DNA from: Labia minor | Taxonomy: Eukaryota > Arthropoda > Insecta > Dermaptera > Spongiphoridae | NCBI GenBank assembly: GCA_963082975.1 | Contig: OY720347.1 | Location: 45,707,155-45,771,154 of the forward strand | DNA length: 64,000 nucleotides | Reading direction: 5' to 3' | Shown: piece after piece, positions 1-12,480 of the stretch | How the letters are laid out: the number at the start of each line of letters is the position of its first letter | How positions within the stretch are numbered: the first letter of the stretch is position 1 | Notes under the pieces: model-generated | Told to the model about the DNA's origin: nothing | Seen by the model: only the letters and a program-made list of their open reading frames with translations | The model's database searches: none | Translations under genes and position numbers: made by a program

Positions 1-99
1 TTTTTTTTTAAATTGAATGATTAGATATAAAGGGTGGCTCATGTGTGAAACAAACATTGGTAATATAATAATCACATCCGTTCTAGCATTTTTGCTGCC

Positions 100-305
100 C
101 CGGACAAAAAGACAAATTGCCGCCCCTTTAAACATTTTTTTTTGGTCAGAGCAAAAGTTTAAGACAAAAATCCATCATACATACGTTAAACTGAACAATT
201 ACCAAAAAAATCACAAATATATATTTTGATTAAGTGATTATCAATATTTTATGTCAATAATGACCAAAATGCCGTCCTTTAGATTTGCCGCCCCGGACAA
301 AAGAG
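100..305. repeat. short direct repeat of a GC-rich motif
   Basis: The motif GCCGCCCCGGACAAAA (first copy with one or two changes) occurs near 98-116 and again near 289-304, with a related CCGCCCCTTTA / CCGTCCTTTAG pair between. This looks like the decayed end of a DNA transposon, but no clear terminal repeat or target duplication was found. Confidence 0.3.
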
Positions 306-1997
306 CGGGCGCAGGTAATAATGTATTAAAAATAATACAAATTGATGTTGGAATTGGCCGAGGTAGAACGTGACGTCATTATAGGTCAAATTTTTTAAAT
401 GATTGAAGGGCGTTTGGATAAAGAAGTTTAACTTTTAAGAGTTAAATTATTTAAGGTTTTTTTTATTGTATTTTGTTGTCTGTTTTCTATTCTCTTGGGT
501 TATTTAGAAAAACATGCGAAAAATTGAAAAAATGGGGCATCATGCATATAATTAAAAAAAAAAAATATTTTATTGTTTAATTAAAAATTTTTAAATAAAG
601 TTATTATCAGTTTAGTTTTGTAATATTTTATGATTAAAAAAATACAATCATAAACAGAGTTAGAATCTTGAGCTGGGAAAGTTTTTTTTTTATTTATAAA
701 ATAACTATGTATATATTAAATATCAAATAATTTAGATGAGTGAATTATCTATATTTTGTTCTTTTTAATCATGAAGTAATTTTATAATTTTTTTATAATT
801 TTTTTTAAAGGTTGTCTTATTTCAAACGTTTTTTTTTTTTGTTAGGAAATAATTTGAGAAAATTAAAGTTGGCTTTTTTTTAATTTTAACTTTGCTTTAT
901 TTTTTTAATGGGATTTATTAGATTAGTGAATCAATCATAAGTCATGAATATCTGCACCGTTTAATGTCGTCCCTTTGGGGACAAATGATTCATCTCTCAA
1001 AACACATTAGTTTCACTTATTTTTGAATACAACACTATATATGTATTTAGTATATATATATTAATGAGAAAGATCAATAAAATAAAATATACGTATGGCA
1101 TTTTGTCACCAATAAAGTAAATATAATAACATTACATGCAAAATCATTTAATCCTATATTTATTACCATTTTTAAGAAAATAAAGTTCAATTTAATTGGT
1201 CTTATAAATATTTATAAGATTATTTCATAAAATGGAAATTCCCTACAATCAATTCAATTTTATTACATTGATTTAATTATATTCTGAAAAAAAAAATAAA
1301 ATAAAATTCCATAAAATCATTTTTGATTAGCTCTATTTTCACTAGCGATTTGAACTTGATTTTATATCGGATTTTATAGTCAATATCTTTATATGAGCAT
1401 CGCGAATTATGAGTCAAGTAGGATTGATTTTTAGAGAAGGAAACGAATGGAAGGTACCATTTATTCAGGTTGATCCATAAAATATAATCAAATGTTATTT
1501 TTTCTTTCCTTCTTAACTCTATTTAATAAAAAAGTTAGAAGACAATTATAATAGCATGAATGTATTTTGTTCGTTTTTGTTTTATAATAATTTTTCATTG
1601 TATTTCATTCAAAAACGAAAAGAAATAATTTAAATAGATTTTTTAATTAAATAATTCAAAAAAAAAAAAAAATCTAAAAAAAGATTCTTATTTTTTAAAA
1701 ATTTATTCAAAGCATTCATTTTAATTTGCTATATAAATATATTTAAATAGTCTGTGTGCGAGATCATTATAGAATATATAATATAAATTATTTTATAAAT
1801 ATAAGCTCTAAGAATTTATTACATTGAAAGCAAATATAATATCTATAATTCACTTATTCATTTGTATGTAGTATTTTTATTAATTGTGAAATTTACTTAT
1901 ATTTATTATTTAATTTTTACTTCAATTTACTTATAAACTCAATATAATTATAATTTTACATATTTATCAAGATGGCTTAAAAGGTTTTGGTTACGAC
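306..1997. other. AT-rich stretch with no recognisable gene
   Basis: Mostly poly-A/poly-T runs and short AT repeats. A small hairpin-like GTCCCTTTGGGGAC lies near 970-982. No open frame, splice-flanked conserved peptide or terminal repeat could be supported. Confidence 0.6.
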
Positions 1998-2113
1998 AAA
2001 TATATTCCTCCGCCTGCCTCTATCCTAAGTTATCGTACCTCCATCCAATTTTTATTCTTCGCTAATTTCTTTACATCCCTTTTTATATTGCCTGGACGCC
2101 ACGTCCCTAGTCA
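1998..2113 (-). pseudogene. degenerate LINE 3'-end fragment
   Basis: This stretch aligns by eye with the minus-strand LINE tail at 43344-43559. The order of blocks TATCCT, CTCCA..CAATTT, TACATCCCTTTTTA and CACGTCCCTAGTC follows the same C-terminal coding region. It is too decayed to translate. No target duplication is visible. Confidence 0.4.
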
Positions 2114-2140
2114 CATAACTTTAAAGATAACCTAATGAAT

Positions 2141-2780
2141 TTTTACCGACCGACCGATAGTAAGGGAGGTATTGTTTTCACACCAAATTTCACATGTGGA
2201 GATTTTTACATATCTCCACGAATCATGCATTTTCTTAACAGAAAAAAGTATTTTTAGCATGATGTCTGTCCGTCCGTCCGTCTGTCCGTCCGTATAGATG
2301 TGTACAGCCTGAACGGCTGAACGGATTTTGATGAAATTTGGTATATTTACTTAATGCATCAGTGGGATGAATTGATCAACTTTTGGTGCAAATCCAGAAA
2401 CCGGGAGTGGTAGTATTAGCGATCGACGCTAGGAAGGGAAGGGTTATTTTCACACCAAATTTCACATGAGGAGATTTTTTACATATCACCACGAATCATG
2501 CACTTTGTATTGGTTTTATCCTTGAGAAAAATCATCTTCATTAGTTTTTTCTTGATTTAAAATTATATGACGTCATTCAGCCATTCATTGCGTCATAGCC
2601 TGGTCTTGCATATATATTATAAATAAAATAAAATTAAAAATGTTTATATTTATTATTTATGTATCCATATCTGTTTTTTATTACATTAATATATATATTA
2701 AAATTATTTGAAATTGTTTCTGTAGCTGGAAATTAATACTTCAAACCGTCGGTCGGTTCGGACCTGGCCACGGGTCAACT
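2141..2780 (+). repeat. dispersed repeat family P, copy 1
   Basis: It begins TTTTACCGACCGACCGATAG and ends CGTCGGTCGGTTCGGACC, so its ends are short inverted CGACCGAC/GTCGGTCG runs. Internally it carries a (GTCC)n array, the phrase CGGATTTTGATGAAATTTGG, and a TGACGTCA-like site. Other copies lie at 6996-7610 (inverted), 35323-35865, 49656-49920 and 60412-60944 (inverted). The GTCCGTC array followed by a GATTTTGATGAAATTTGG block is often seen near Helitron 5' ends, but true TC and CTRR ends were not found. Class is uncertain. Confidence 0.75.
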
Positions 2781-3158
2781 ATAAATGTTGTTAAACCAAT
2801 TTTGTAAATCATCTTTGTAAAAATAATAATATTAATGTAATAATAATAAATAAGTTCTTATATATGTTTATCATTGATTTTTTTTTGAGAAACACATTCA
2901 ATTATTTGTAATAAAGAATTTTGAAAAATTAGAACAAATAAATATATAATAAGCTTATGTTAAATATATAATTAAGCCTTTGCGAAGGGAAAGGTCACTT
3001 TCCATATAGAAATTATATTTTTTTCCTCTTTTGTTGTTTTTCAATTAAAAGTTGAGAGCAGAAACAAAGGCTCTTATGACGTTGCATGTCTTTCTTGCAT
3101 GGAGGACAGCTTCTGAAAGGGGCGGGGGGGGGGGTTACAACCCACGAAAGCTGCTTAC

Positions 3159-3287
3159 CGGGGATCCAAAGTTGTGTCCGATCTCGTGGGCCAGGGTGAC
3201 ATGAGACACGGCTGGAGGCACGTGTTTTCCGTAATTGAGCAACGTCACGATTCCTGTGTTCAGGCTCTTCAGACTGCCTCGGTAATG
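3159..3287 (-). CDS. ADAM10/Kuzbanian-like metalloprotease, catalytic exon
   Basis: This 129-base internal exon (43 codons, phase 0 at both ends) encodes [17 protein letters not shown] followed by [15 protein letters not shown]. HExGHNFGSP is the zinc-binding signature of reprolysin (M12B) metalloproteases; the surrounding NTG..NYG.HVPP..SH context is characteristic of ADAM10, the membrane sheddase that cleaves Notch and other ectodomains. The acceptor is TTTTTTTGCAG before 3287 and the donor is GTAAGC after 3159. The exon joins in frame to 5109-5233. It stops directly after GSP, so the third zinc-ligand histidine must come from the next exon, which was not found in 1-3158. Only part of the catalytic domain is visible. 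Family assignment is by recognition of conserved residues. Confidence 0.9.
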
Positions 3288-3984
3288 CTGCAAAAAAAGA
3301 AAAAAAAAACACGGAATCAGTGTCAAAAAACCACAGCATCTCCTGTCAAAAAAGAGGCAAGCTCAGCAACCAGGCCAAGCTTGAAATAAAAGTTGTCATC
3401 CCTTGTTACTTTTCTAGAAAAGATGTCAAACCAATGAACCACACCAAATTACCCTTTCATTTACAAAATTCATTTCTTCTATACTAATCTTTTCGTATGG
3501 TGAATGGCCAACGTGATTAGAAGCGTGATGTGGAAAATTACATTAATAAGTTCCAAGCTGAGATTGACAAAATATTTGGAAAAAAAGATTCCATTAGATA
3601 AATATTTCTCACGGATGTGGAAGGATGAAAAATATTTTCTTTTTAATAAAGGAGACACAAAAAAAAATTACGTTTATTAACAAGAATAATATTGTAATAT
3701 ACCTAAAAATGTATAATAATTTATCTTATATTATTCTATTAAATAATATTAAAAATGAGGGAAAAAAAATCAAAAGATAATATTTTGTTAAAAATTGTTA
3801 TAAGACTGTTTTATTTATCATGAATAAAATTGGGTTTCTTTTTTTTATCAGAATCCAAAAAATTACAAAAAAAAAATTATATTAAAATGTGCAGGTTGAA
3901 AAATAAGAAAGAAGTTAACCTGATTTTTATAATAATACATTTTCTAATATACTGAAAAAAAATATTAAACTGTGTGAATTTGGT

Positions 3985-4165
3985 TGCAAGATGTCTCGTA
4001 TGGTCCCGGGCCTGGCAAAGGATTTTCTGTAGCTGGGTTATATCGGACAGAGTCAACTCAGCTTCCGGGATCAAAATTGGGAAGCTAGTTCATAAAAAGT
4101 AGAGGTAAAGGTTGATAGGACCCTTTCTGCTGATCATAGGACACCTGATTAATATAACCAACTTG
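3985..4165 (+). repeat. SINE-like repeat, 5'-truncated copy
   Basis: The 3' body shares blocks with 26200-26356 and 5800-5936: CTGGCAAA..TTTTCT, ATCAAAATTGG.AAGCT, AAAAAGTAG, AAAGGTTGATA and GATCATA.GACACC. The tRNA-like head is missing or unrecognisable here. Confidence 0.5.
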
Positions 4166-4282
4166 ATAGGCACTGTTCTCTTGCATAGGATGTACTAAAG
4201 TGAGAGGTGAATTGTGGTTGCAATAAATTCCAATTCTGACCGAGATCGTGATCAAAATAAAGAATATAAAAATTTATCAGTA

Positions 4283-4523
4283 TTTTTGGCGCGTAATCCA
4301 TACGAATTTTTGCGTCGATTCATAACTGTTGATGAGTCTTAAATTAAATTAAATCAAATATAATTAATTAATTAAATAATTTATTAATTAATTAAATTAA
4401 TTAGAACCCCGTTATGAGAAATGTATCAGTGTTGATGGAGATTATGTTGAAAAATAAAACAAAAAAAAAATTGAAAAACATCGTTTTTCTTGGTCAGTTC
4501 GGAAACTTTTCAGACCACCCTCG
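4283..4523 (+). mobile_element. mariner-derived MITE fragment (family of 42106-42555)
   Basis: It shares GGCGC.GTAATCCA.ACGAATTTTTGCGTC, CATAACTGTTGATGAG and a right end GGAAACTTTTCAGACCACCC TCG with the full copy at 42106-42555. The left half is absent. The right end is followed by TA, as expected for a mariner-type element. Confidence 0.65.
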
Positions 4524-5002
4524 TATAGACTTAAAAGATTAATATTCAAGAATTTCAGTGAAAATGATTGGTTGGAAAATGATTGAGAGATTTTCATCAA
4601 AGAAAATGTAGTTTTAAATATGTATTATATAAGTTATTTAACTATTTAGTTAAATATTAATGTTGTTATTCAATTTTATTTAATTATTGAAAGTTTTCTA
4701 GATACAATTATCAATATATATTTCCGTCGTATGTATGTATCTGATTTCTGTAACATTATGAAGTTAGTTACAAATTGTCAAAATTAGTAATTTGTAACTA
4801 GCTTCATTTTTTTTTATTTTGTTTTGTAAAATTAAATAAGTGTCAAATAAAAAAAAATTATTACGACGATTTTAATAAAGTTACTAATTTTATATTTAAA
4901 CATTGTATTGTTTTGTAAGTATTTGAAACAAAATTTCCTATATTATTAATCAATCTCGTGCGGCTAGAAGCCGCCTGTCCCTCTAAGAAAAGTTTTATGC
5001 CG

Positions 5003-5032
5003 CTGGCATCATATGATGCCAGGAACGGCTAG
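5003..5032 (+). mobile_element. Helitron-type 3' terminus
   Basis: A perfect 20-base palindrome, CTGGCATCATATGATGCCAG, is followed 6 bases later by CTAG and then T. Hairpin, short spacer, CTRR and insertion before T is the hallmark of a Helitron 3' end. A second hairpin GCGGCTAGAAGCCGC lies upstream near 4960, in the same arrangement as the GGGGGCGGAGCCCCC hairpin of the Helitrons at 50103 and 54767. No matching 5' TC end was identified. Confidence 0.5.
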
Positions 5033-5108
5033 TAACAAAACAATAAGAAGAATAAGTAGACAGAGTTAGTATATAAATTTATGGTTAAATAAATAAGGTT
5101 TTACTTAC

Positions 5109-5233
5109 CCCATTTTTTTCACAGACTCCGCCTGCATTTTTGAGATCGCCGGTCCAAGCAAGGCCTAAAGTTCCCATTTCAAAGTCCCGGTAAGTGAACA
5201 TGTAAGCCAGACAAAAGGCGTCGTAATCTTCCT
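5109..5233 (-). CDS. ADAM10/Kuzbanian-like metalloprotease, exon upstream of the zinc site
   Basis: This 125-base internal exon begins with two bases that complete a split codon, then encodes EDYDAFCLAYMF, TYRDFEMGTLGLAWTG and AGGVCEKNG. The block CLAYxFTxRDFxxGxLGLAW..GGxCEK belongs to the metalloprotease domain of ADAM10, just upstream of the HExGH helix. The acceptor is TTTGTTTTCAG before 5233 and the donor GTAAGT follows 5109. Splicing to 3287 gives a continuous frame, CEKNG then [12 protein letters not shown]. It cannot be a stand-alone gene: start codon, signal peptide, prodomain, disintegrin and transmembrane parts are all outside the recognised exons. Confidence 0.9.
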
Positions 5234-5714
5234 CTGAAAACAAATGACAACAAACATTCATGAAACACGAGGGTCATTAGACAGATGTCATGAGTAATGC
5301 AACTGTACTCGTTTTAGAGGAGAACAAACAGGTGGTTCATTAAAAAGAAATATTATAATTCTTTTGGTAAAATGACCCTTAAATTTCTCTTGAACGCGAT
5401 AACCACTATATGAAGAATATCTGTTGGCATCTAATGATAAAAGAGAGTATAAGAGTATTACTCTATATATATAAACTAAAGAAGGAAATAAAAATTGAAG
5501 GTAACGAAAAAAATATTTTTTATTATAAAATTTATGGATATTTTATAATAATTTCATAAACTTTTCAAAGTTCGATTCCTTATCATAAAGCTAAACGGAG
5601 CAAACTATAACCAATGAAACACTATCATAAATAATAATTTTAAAAATAAATAAATTTTATATAGTTTGTTTATTATAATATTTTTTATTACAAGTTTCAT
5701 TTATACACTTTATC

Positions 5715-5936
5715 AATAACCAGTCTTCGGGGCAAGAAGTTTGCCTACACCAGGAATCAGGTTCGATTTCTCGCCCTGTCAAGGGAATTTTTTTTTCTTT
5801 CTGGGATATGATATGAGGTTTAAATGATTAAAATTGGGGACCTACTTCAAATTAAAAATAGCAGCCTCCAATCGAGAAAATCAAAATAAAGGTTGACAAG
5901 AATTATTATACTAATCATACAACACCTCTACCTAGC
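5715..5936 (+). repeat. tRNA-derived SINE
   Basis: The head contains CAGGTTCGATTTC, matching a pol III B box, about 35 bases after a weaker A-box-like segment near 5720. The body shares AAAATTGG, AAAAATAGCAG, AAAATCAAAATAAAGGTTGA and TAATCATACAACACC with 26125-26356 and 3985-4165. The 3' tail is shared with 56660-56765. Confidence 0.55.
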
Positions 5937-6060
5937 TACCAGACTTAGGACCTCTCATAAAATGTTGAAAAGCCAGAGTTTACATTTTTTATCAAAAACA
6001 ATTATTTTGATTATTATATTTATTATTTTAATGCTTTTACTATTATTTACTTTTATAATT

Positions 6061-6551
6061 TTCACTAAGGTTGGGAAAAAAGTGTGTATGTGTGTGTAGA
6101 CAAGATTACGACAAAACGGTTTGAGCCGAAATAATGAAATTTGGTACATGGACATTATTCAAAATTTGTAGTTTTCTATCAAATTTTGGGAAATGTAGCT
6201 CTTTCGGAAGAGGGTTATTACCTACCACGTTTTCATTTTTTTTGATCGTAAAAATAAAGATATGTGTTTGATAGATTTTGGCATTATTAAAAATTGAATA
6301 AAAATGCTTTATATAGAATTTTAGCTTGATTGAATCGCTGTAAGTACCGGAATTAATTTTTTAACACGTTGATTGGCAATCACGCGCCAGCACGTGACGA
6401 GGTGCCATCAACAAAGATTCAAACACCCTCTAGTTTAATAGATATTATTTATTAATTTTAATTTAGAATTTAATTAATTAAATTTAATTTAAATATAATA
6501 TATGTTAATTAATCCAATTCAAATTTGCGAGATAGTCGTTGGAGACATTCC
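6061..6551 (-). repeat. dispersed repeat family Q, copy 1
   Basis: In family orientation it runs from GAGATAGTCG at its start (right side here) through a TTTAATTAATTAAATT-rich zone, CACGTGACG, ACGGTCA-like bases and a GTGTGTGTAGACAAGATTACG end. Copies lie at 17707-18250, 22464-23041, 23161-23415, 41359-41921 and 46911-48486. The phrase AAAACGGTTTGAGC..AATGAAATTTGGTAC is shared by all. Confidence 0.65.
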
Positions 6552-6995
6552 GGATTTTTTAAATTCTTATAACTTTTTTCTCATTTTTTTTTATATTAAG
6601 ATTGAAGAAGGATAAAAATTTAATTTTGAAAACGCTATTAAAATTAAAAAAAAAATTATAAATTATTTTTATTTCGTAATAAAATAACCTCTTCAATCCC
6701 GTCCCTTCCCCACCCCTATACCTATATTTGATATATATTATTTTGTATTGAATAAATAAATTACAATATCTGATGAGTATTTATGAAATAATATTGAGGT
6801 AATTATTTTATAAAAAAGTATTGAATCCATATTTATAGTCAGTTACATTATTTTATATTTATTCTTTTTAGACATTATGTATATAGGTATTTTAAAAATA
6901 TGTTGATTTCTTTTTTTTTAGTATAACAAATGCTATACTTTATATAAATAACAAGTCAATATAAATAAATAATAATTATAAATAAAGAAAAATAA

Positions 6996-7610
6996 GTTGA
7001 CCTGTGGCCAGGTCCGAACCGACCGACGGTTTGAAGTAAATTAATTTCCAGCTACAGAAACAATTTCAAATAATTTTAATATATATATTAATGTAATAAA
7101 AAACAGATAGGCATATAAGATAAATATTTTTAATTTTATTTTATTTATAATATATATGTAAGAACAGGCTGTGACGTCATGAATGGCTGGATGACGTCAT
7201 ATAATTTTAAATTAAGAAAAAAACTAATAAAGATGATTTTTCTCGAAGATAAAACAAATACAAAGTGCATGATTCGTGGTGATATGTAAAAAATCTCCTC
7301 ATGTGAAATTTTGAGTGAAAATAACCCTTTCCTTCCTATCGTCGATCGCTAATACTACCACTTCCGGTTTCCGGATTTGCACCAAAAGTTGATCAATTCA
7401 TCCTACTGATGCATTAAGTAAATATACCAAATTTCATCAAAATCGGTTGAGCCGTTCAGGCTGTACACATCTATACGGACGGACAGACATCATGCTAAAA
7501 ATACTTTTTTCTGTTAAGAAAATGCATGATTCGTGGAGATATGTAAAAATCTCCACATGTGAAATATGGTGTGAAAACAATACCTCCCTTACTATCGTCG
7601 GTCGGTAAAA
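6996..7610 (-). repeat. dispersed repeat family P, copy 2 (inverted relative to copy 1)
   Basis: This is an almost full-length reverse complement of 2141-2780, from GGTCCGAACCGACCGACGG to CGTCGGTCGGTAAAAA. The two copies are about 4.2 kb apart and bracket both ADAM exons. Confidence 0.75.
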
Positions 7611-8724
7611 AATGATTAAACTCAAAAGAAAATAATTGATAAAGGAATAAATATATTTACAAATGAAATGTATAATAAATATAAATAAATAATAATCATA
7701 AATAAAGAAAACAAATGATTAAACTCAAAAGAATAATTGATAAAGGAATAAATATATTTACAAATGAAATGTATTGGTAACAAAAGAATAGTATCTACTA
7801 CTACTTTTTTTAGCAGTTAATAAAATAGGATTTTTACAAAAGATTTCCTTGTTAAAAATTCATCGAGTCGAATTGATTGATAAATTCTTGATTACAACAC
7901 GTCTTTTTTAAATCAACATGTCTCAGTGATTCTTCGCCCCTCAACTTCATCCCTCTCTTTTCCTTCCCCCCCATCCCCCTCTCTATTCATCCTCACTTTT
8001 TGTCCAATAAAAAGTGAAGAGATCGATTTGATTCGAAATTGACAAAGAGGATGATGATTTATGGGAAAGAGTGAGATTGGGCTCTTTTTATTGACCTGGC
8101 TTGCTTGCATGTATTTATTGCCTTAGCTTTGAAGTCATTCATCAAGTGAGAGTGAGAGAATTTCAAAATCGTATTTCACTTTGATTAAAGCTCACAGTTC
8201 TCTCCAATGCGCCAGACGATATTTCAAAAATATCTTCCCTATCTTCCTCAATTAGAATGAACTAAGTATAATGGATGGATCGTTTTAAGGATTATTTATT
8301 AAACAGATATTGGAGGTACATACAATATTTTTCATAAATAATGAACTAAAATTGAGATTCAAACAACAACAACAACAAAATCTGTTAAATATTGCAAAAA
8401 ACAAAAAAAAAAATGTTTTTTTTTATATTTTTAGAATGTTTTATTTGATCATTGGAATGATAAGACAATTTGAACCCTTTAAAAGTATCACTGTTGAGTA
8501 ACATGGATCTTATATTAAATATTACGATATTTTATAAAATAATAAGAAATGCGAATAATTATAATTTTTAAAATGAACAAAATTCAAAAAGATTAGGTTC
8601 GCCTCCCCTCTAAATTTTTTATTAAATTTTAAATATCCTCTAATTCAGTGGTCCTTTATTTAAAAAAAAGAAATATTAGTGTAACTTTAAAAATTTGTTT
8701 TAAGTAAATGCAAATCCATATAAT

Positions 8725-8774
<50 letters not shown>

Positions 8775-11700
8775 AATAAAATCAAAATTGTAATTGAAAG
8801 ATCACTCAGTGGGCTATCAATAGAAAAATTTGAGTAATTTTTTCTTCCATCCATAAAATAATAACTTTTTATCAGTTAATAACATATTTGAACAAAAAAT
8901 AACTAACAATGTTGAAAATAACTTATTACCCACCGACGATAGTAAGAGAGGTATTGTTTTTTATTCAATTAATCATGTCAGGAATAAAAACTAAATATAA
9001 AAACAATGAATAGTTGATATTAAATTAGAGATTAGATCAGTTTTGAAAATGATTAAAAAATTGAATCAATAACAAAAATTATTGAATAATTTAATATTCG
9101 ACACGTTGATCACAATAAGAAGTGTTTTTGACTTCGTAATATTTCTAGGTCTGGACTTAGATCCTTATAACTTACACTTGAAGAGGATATGGCGTTATTT
9201 CAGTCTTACTTAAGAAAATCAGTAAAAAAAAAATAAATAGGTATTCAAGTAAAATAAAAAAAAGTATTGAAAAATATTTACAATCTTGACAGAATTTCAC
9301 TTAATCATTGCCACAAGTGCACAAAGTTATTATGCATCTTCTCAACGAAGGCAGCAAAAACATAGTATTGTACATATTTGCGTTTTTTATATAAGATAAC
9401 CTTCGAGCTAGAACTTGATCATCTCTCAAATTTTGTTCAATAGCACTACGAAGTTATTTGGGATGCTGAAAATTTAATCTGTTAGTTTTCCATCCGACAG
9501 TGAGCTGCTAGTATAACTTAAATATGAAGTCCATGCGAGGGAGATAACTCAATTTTTTTTGCAAGTAATTTTGGGAAGCACTGATAGAACCACGTGACTT
9601 CACCAACGTAGCCTCTCCCACTTTTAACAATTAAATATGACGAGGGGAGTAAACTTACTCAATTTTTCCATTTTAAAGTTAACTTGAATTACTTCATTTA
9701 ATATCTATTGTAAATTTCTGTGATATTTGAATAAAATCTACCAGTCATTTTTACAAAAAAATAAATTTGAATATCTTAAATATTTGAATATTTTTTATTA
9801 ATAAGAAAAGTTATCGAAGGATCGATTAAGAATCACTGCTCTAATTCAACACAAATTTAAATAATTAATTATAAAGACTAAAAAATTAACATTATACCCC
9901 TTCCCCCACTTTCTCTAGATTGATAAATATATAATAAATTATTCCATAGGAAAAAACGTTTATAACAATATATATATAACGTTAAATAATATCTCAATTT
10001 GTCAGTCTTTTTAACTAATGAGGAAATATATACTTACTTAAATTTACTCAAAATTTTAACCACTAATTGAATTAAATTTGTAAAAGAGAAAAATAAAACA
10101 CTATTCCAAAATAAGACAGGAAATTAAATAAAACTCAGAAAAGATACTTTATTGATTAAATCAACTCTCTGATTGGCAGGCGCCATTGGTTAATAATAAA
10201 CTGAATCCAGCCCTACACATTTGAAATAAGTAAACAAGTCTTTAGTGTTCGGCAATATTTGTCAAGTTAATTCCTTTGAAACACAATTATTTAGCTGAAG
10301 GCATCTATGGGGATGATTATGGGGTTGGCTTAGAGAATCCTTGCTCAAAGCAACACTCTATATGTATGTATATGTCCGTCTGTCATTGGTGGAGCGCCGA
10401 TATCATTTGAGAGAGGGGTCAAGCCCAGATTTGCACTCAGATCGAATTCACAACATCCCTAAAGACTAGAGGAAAGCTAAAATGGAATGAGATATAAGGA
10501 AATAAACATTAAATTCTAAATATACTAACATGATTCTAGAGCATCACATTACTTTCAATTTGACAATTAATAATAAATAAAATTTTATAAATAACAAAAA
10601 TAATATTTTGAATCAAATATAAAGAACAATAATTAATAAATTAAAATACAGTTTTATTAGAATTGAAAACAATTATTAATTAATTATTAATTTTATTTAA
10701 TTTTATTCTAACAAAAATATCTTTTAAATTTTAATTTGTAATATATACTTTTAATAATTGATTTTAATTAAAAAATAATATTAAATCTCCTTATAGTTTT
10801 TATCTATTTTTATTAATTTATTTATTTTATAGATTTTTTTACAATTAAATTTATTTATTTATAATCTAATACTAACAATAATTAAATATAAACAACATAA
10901 TATTGAAATTTTTTTATTAACTTAATATTACTTATTTTTTATTAGCTTATTCAGAGTGGTTCAATTGCAATCAAAATTAGAAAAACATTAAATCTAGTTT
11001 TCAATGATTCTCATGGATTTGTAACAAAATCGTTTAAATCGTTTTTGAAAATAATTTTAGTATTCAATTTAATTAAAAAATTGTATGATTTCATAGAATA
11101 TGTATTTCTCATACCTAATATTATTTTAAATATTTAATTGCTACTGTTTTTGTTTACCAGAATTTTTTTCTCAGATTATTATATTATCGTTTAATGCATA
11201 AATATAACTGTTGTTGGTAAGTATGTATATATGAATGGAAGTTAAGATAGAAATAGTAAATATAGGAATAGTGTAGATAGGAATTTTAATTTAAATGTTA
11301 ATGAAACAAAAAAAAAACAAAATATAAATAAAGTTTGACTTCTGATGTTAATCGATTTGTTTGTGATCTTTAAAGAGGAATGAAAATAAACCATTACTGT
11401 TTTTTTATCTGATATTGTACCTGATATTTTTTTCCCTACAAAAATATGAATAAAGTTTTTTAAAAGCATGCAAGCAAAGAATACAGATTTAGCTATTCAT
11501 CAGATGGGACCATTAGCTTTTGAAAAGAAGCTTGAAGATGATAATTCATTACAAAGTCCCACTCGTTTACTCTCTATACCTAAAAAAACGTTTATATTTT
11601 CTTTTTATATAAAATCATCATCAACTACATGGTGACTAAAACATTTTATCCCAATAAAACTACACCTCCACACTCCCTTAATTCTTTTATTCTGGATATG

Positions 11701-12480
11701 TGTAAGTATAAACTACTACACTTACACTCACTAATCGATTCCCAAGTTTGTTTGTCTGGATTTATGTCCACATGTTCTTTAAAGTAACATCTGCATCATA
11801 TAAACTCACATCTCATTTCTCATTATTTATATTGTAGCAAAGCTGAATAAAAATGAAATTAATACTCTTATCAGTTTATAATTTACCATCATTCATTCGG
11901 AAACAACATGAATTTCAATAAAATATTTTTATCTTATTTTTATTTATTTTATTTTATTTTTAAATTCGAACGTAAACAACGTTTTTCAAATCTTTGTCTA
12001 GAGTTGTTGTCAAGCAATGGAATAGATGGTTTCGTAACTGTAACGCCTAAGAAAGCGAGTATACCATGCATGACCTGCTGGTAGAGAAAAGTATTCAATC
12101 TGTTTGCCAAAATATCACTGTTCCGTGAACATCTTCTAGGGAAACGATTCAATTCCCAAGTTATAAAGTTTAAAGTAATCGAAAAATTCAATTATTTTTT
12201 AAAGACAGAGATCTAACCATATTTCAGTCACTATTCACATTTTATTTATATATATTTATCTTTATGTTAATTTATTTATATTCAAACTTTTAAGAAATTG
12301 ATATGGTTTGAATTCTAGAATTTAAATTCCCAAGTTAAGCATATATCACTTGAATATTAAATTAGGATTATTTTTTATTAAAAAGAAAAGTTAAATATGT
12401 ATCTTAGATACAATCCGAATAACTAACTATATTATATTTAATTAATTTATTAAGAAGAATTTATGTATGTATGGTAATTG
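7611..12480. other. AT-rich stretch with minor repeats only
   Basis: It holds a 36-base relic of the family P end (ACCCACCGACGATAGTAAG near 8929), an (AT)n then (AAT)n microsatellite at about 8730-8780, and a duplicated ~65-base segment AAACAAATGATTAAACTCAAAAG near 7620-7775. Short open frames here are low-complexity and unsupported. Confidence 0.55.

Larger units (their letters stand above)
3288..5108 (-). other. intron of the ADAM10-like gene
   Basis: This 1,821-base intron lies between the two ADAM exons. It starts with GTAAGT at 5108 and ends with a T-rich tract and CAG at 3288. It holds a SINE fragment, a mariner-derived fragment and a Helitron-type 3' end, each listed separately, plus featureless AT-rich sequence. 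Confidence 0.85.

Noticed and set aside
1-3158. Next ADAM exon starting with the third zinc-ligand histidine
   Set aside because: Searched by eye on the minus strand; no HDxGxxC-type segment with an acceptor site was found.
3013-3339. 108-codon minus-strand frame overlapping the ADAM exon
   Set aside because: Wrong frame; the metalloprotease signature with matching splice sites lies in another frame.
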